Assembly: GCF_026342735.1 (NCBI RefSeq)
Contig: NZ_JAPEMM010000001.1
Coordinates: forward strand, 2,666,001 to 2,730,000
From: Streptomyces sp. NBC_00193
GTDB taxonomy: Bacteria > Actinomycetota > Actinomycetes > Streptomycetales > Streptomycetaceae
DNA: 64,000 nucleotides
Direction of reading: 5' to 3'
The notes below the pieces were generated by a model. That model saw nothing but the letters and a program-made list of their open reading frames with translations, ran no database searches and was not told the origin of the DNA. This document shows, piece by piece, positions 63,578-64,000 of this stretch (position 1 is its first letter; each line of letters starts with the position of its first letter). The position numbers and the translations under genes were made by a program.

Positions 63578-64000
63578 TCAGTTGAGTACGGAAAGTTCGG
63601 CCGTACGGATCGCGATCAGGGCTGTGGCCAGCAAGAACACCGCCACACAGGTGCCCCACTGGATGAATGTGCGATTCCGCGCGCCCATGTCCTTGGTCGG
63701 CCACAGGAAGCCCGCCGCAACCAGTGCACCGGTGACCAGACCACCGATATGGGCCTGCCAGGACACGTTCAGCCCCGGCGCGAAGGTGAGCACCAGCATG
63801 AACACCGCCATGGTGATCAGCGGGCGCATTTCGTACCGCATCCGGCGGAACAGCACCACGGTGGCACCGAGCAGGCCGAAGACGGCTCCGGAGGCACCCA
63901 GGGTCGCGACGTTCGGCTCGGTCAGCAGATAGACCGCCGCGCTGCCGCCGAGGGCCGACAGCAGGTACACGGTGAGGTAGCGTGCCCGGCCGAGCGCCTG
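63578..64000 (-). CDS. Rhomboid-family intramembrane serine protease, C-terminal part (5' truncated)
   Basis: Only the C-terminal 140 residues or so are present; the gene continues past the window edge. Transmembrane helices include the catalytic-Ser motif GASGAVFGLLGA and the His of WQAHIGGLVTGALVAAGFLW, both of the rhomboid dyad. It cleaves membrane proteins within the bilayer; the substrate is unknown. It is convergent with crgA across the DnaA-box cluster. Confidence 0.92.
   Translation of the reverse strand, partial: QALGRARYLTVYLLSALGGSAAVYLLTEPNVATLGASGAVFGLLGATVVLFRRMRYEMRPLITMAVFMLVLTFAPGLNVSWQAHIGGLVTGALVAAGFLWPTKDMGARNRTFIQWGTCVAVFLLATALIAIRTAELSVLN

Noticed and set aside
1..64000. 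Insertion sequences, integrases, rRNA genes or the replication origin
   Set aside because: No transposase or recombinase motif, no rRNA sequence and no dense oriC-type DnaA-box field with dnaA/dnaN was found.

Overview
This is a high-GC actinobacterial chromosome segment, almost certainly from Streptomyces. The evidence is G/C-biased third codon positions, many ATGA/GTGA start-stop overlaps, rare TTA codons, ParB-binding parS palindromes (GTTTCACGTGAAAC) and the conserved fhaA-fhaB-pstP-rodA-pbpA-pknB block that lies near oriC in streptomycetes. dnaA and oriC are not in the window, but parS and DnaA-box sequences fit an origin-proximal position.

Region 1 (1-25.3 kb) is core metabolism. It holds the 3' end of moeA, a TrkA-type potassium channel, a quinone oxidoreductase, a branched-chain 2-oxoacid dehydrogenase operon (E1a-E1b-E2, minus strand) with a divergent Lrp regulator, and a phenylacetate catabolic set: TetR regulator plus 3-hydroxyacyl-CoA dehydrogenase, paaN, and paaABCDE. 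An AACCGAAC(G/A)ATCGGT box precedes three of these units. There are also a TrmH-type methyltransferase, an HTTM/DUF5819 pair, an acyl-CoA dehydrogenase behind a KstR-like box, a rhodanese, a J-domain protein, a tandem parS pair, a DUF2252 protein and a two-component system.

Region 2 (25.5-49.4 kb) looks like an accessory biosynthetic cluster placed between core genes and a tRNA-Leu gene. It carries two paralogous MerR regulators, a sensor kinase/LuxR pair, a UbiA prenyltransferase, a SARP activator, a 4'-phosphopantetheinyl transferase, a Tat-exported beta-propeller protein, an MMPL exporter, a DedA protein and a SAM methyltransferase. It also has an AfsA-like hotdog enzyme with a HAD phosphatase, a FabG-type ketoreductase, a SnoaL-like protein, an MFS exporter, a HadA/HadB-like dehydratase pair, KS, chain-length-factor-like KS (Gln at the Cys position) and ACP, an acyltransferase lacking its catalytic serine, a CrtI/CrtISO-like flavoenzyme and a TetR regulator. 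The enzymes suggest a reducing type II polyketide (polyene-like acyl chain), possibly released as a butenolide by the AfsA/HAD pair and perhaps prenylated. That product is inference. TTA codons in three cluster genes suggest bldA control.

Region 3 (49.4-64 kb) is the cell-wall and signalling core: tRNA-Leu(CAG), FHA proteins, PP2C phosphatase, RodA/FtsW, class B PBP and the PASTA kinase PknB. It continues with an Mrr-like nuclease fused to an antirepressor-like N-terminus, three class E sortases around a glutamine amidotransferase (pabA/trpG type), a DUF881 protein, CrgA, an intergenic cluster of DnaA-box-like sequences and a partial rhomboid protease.
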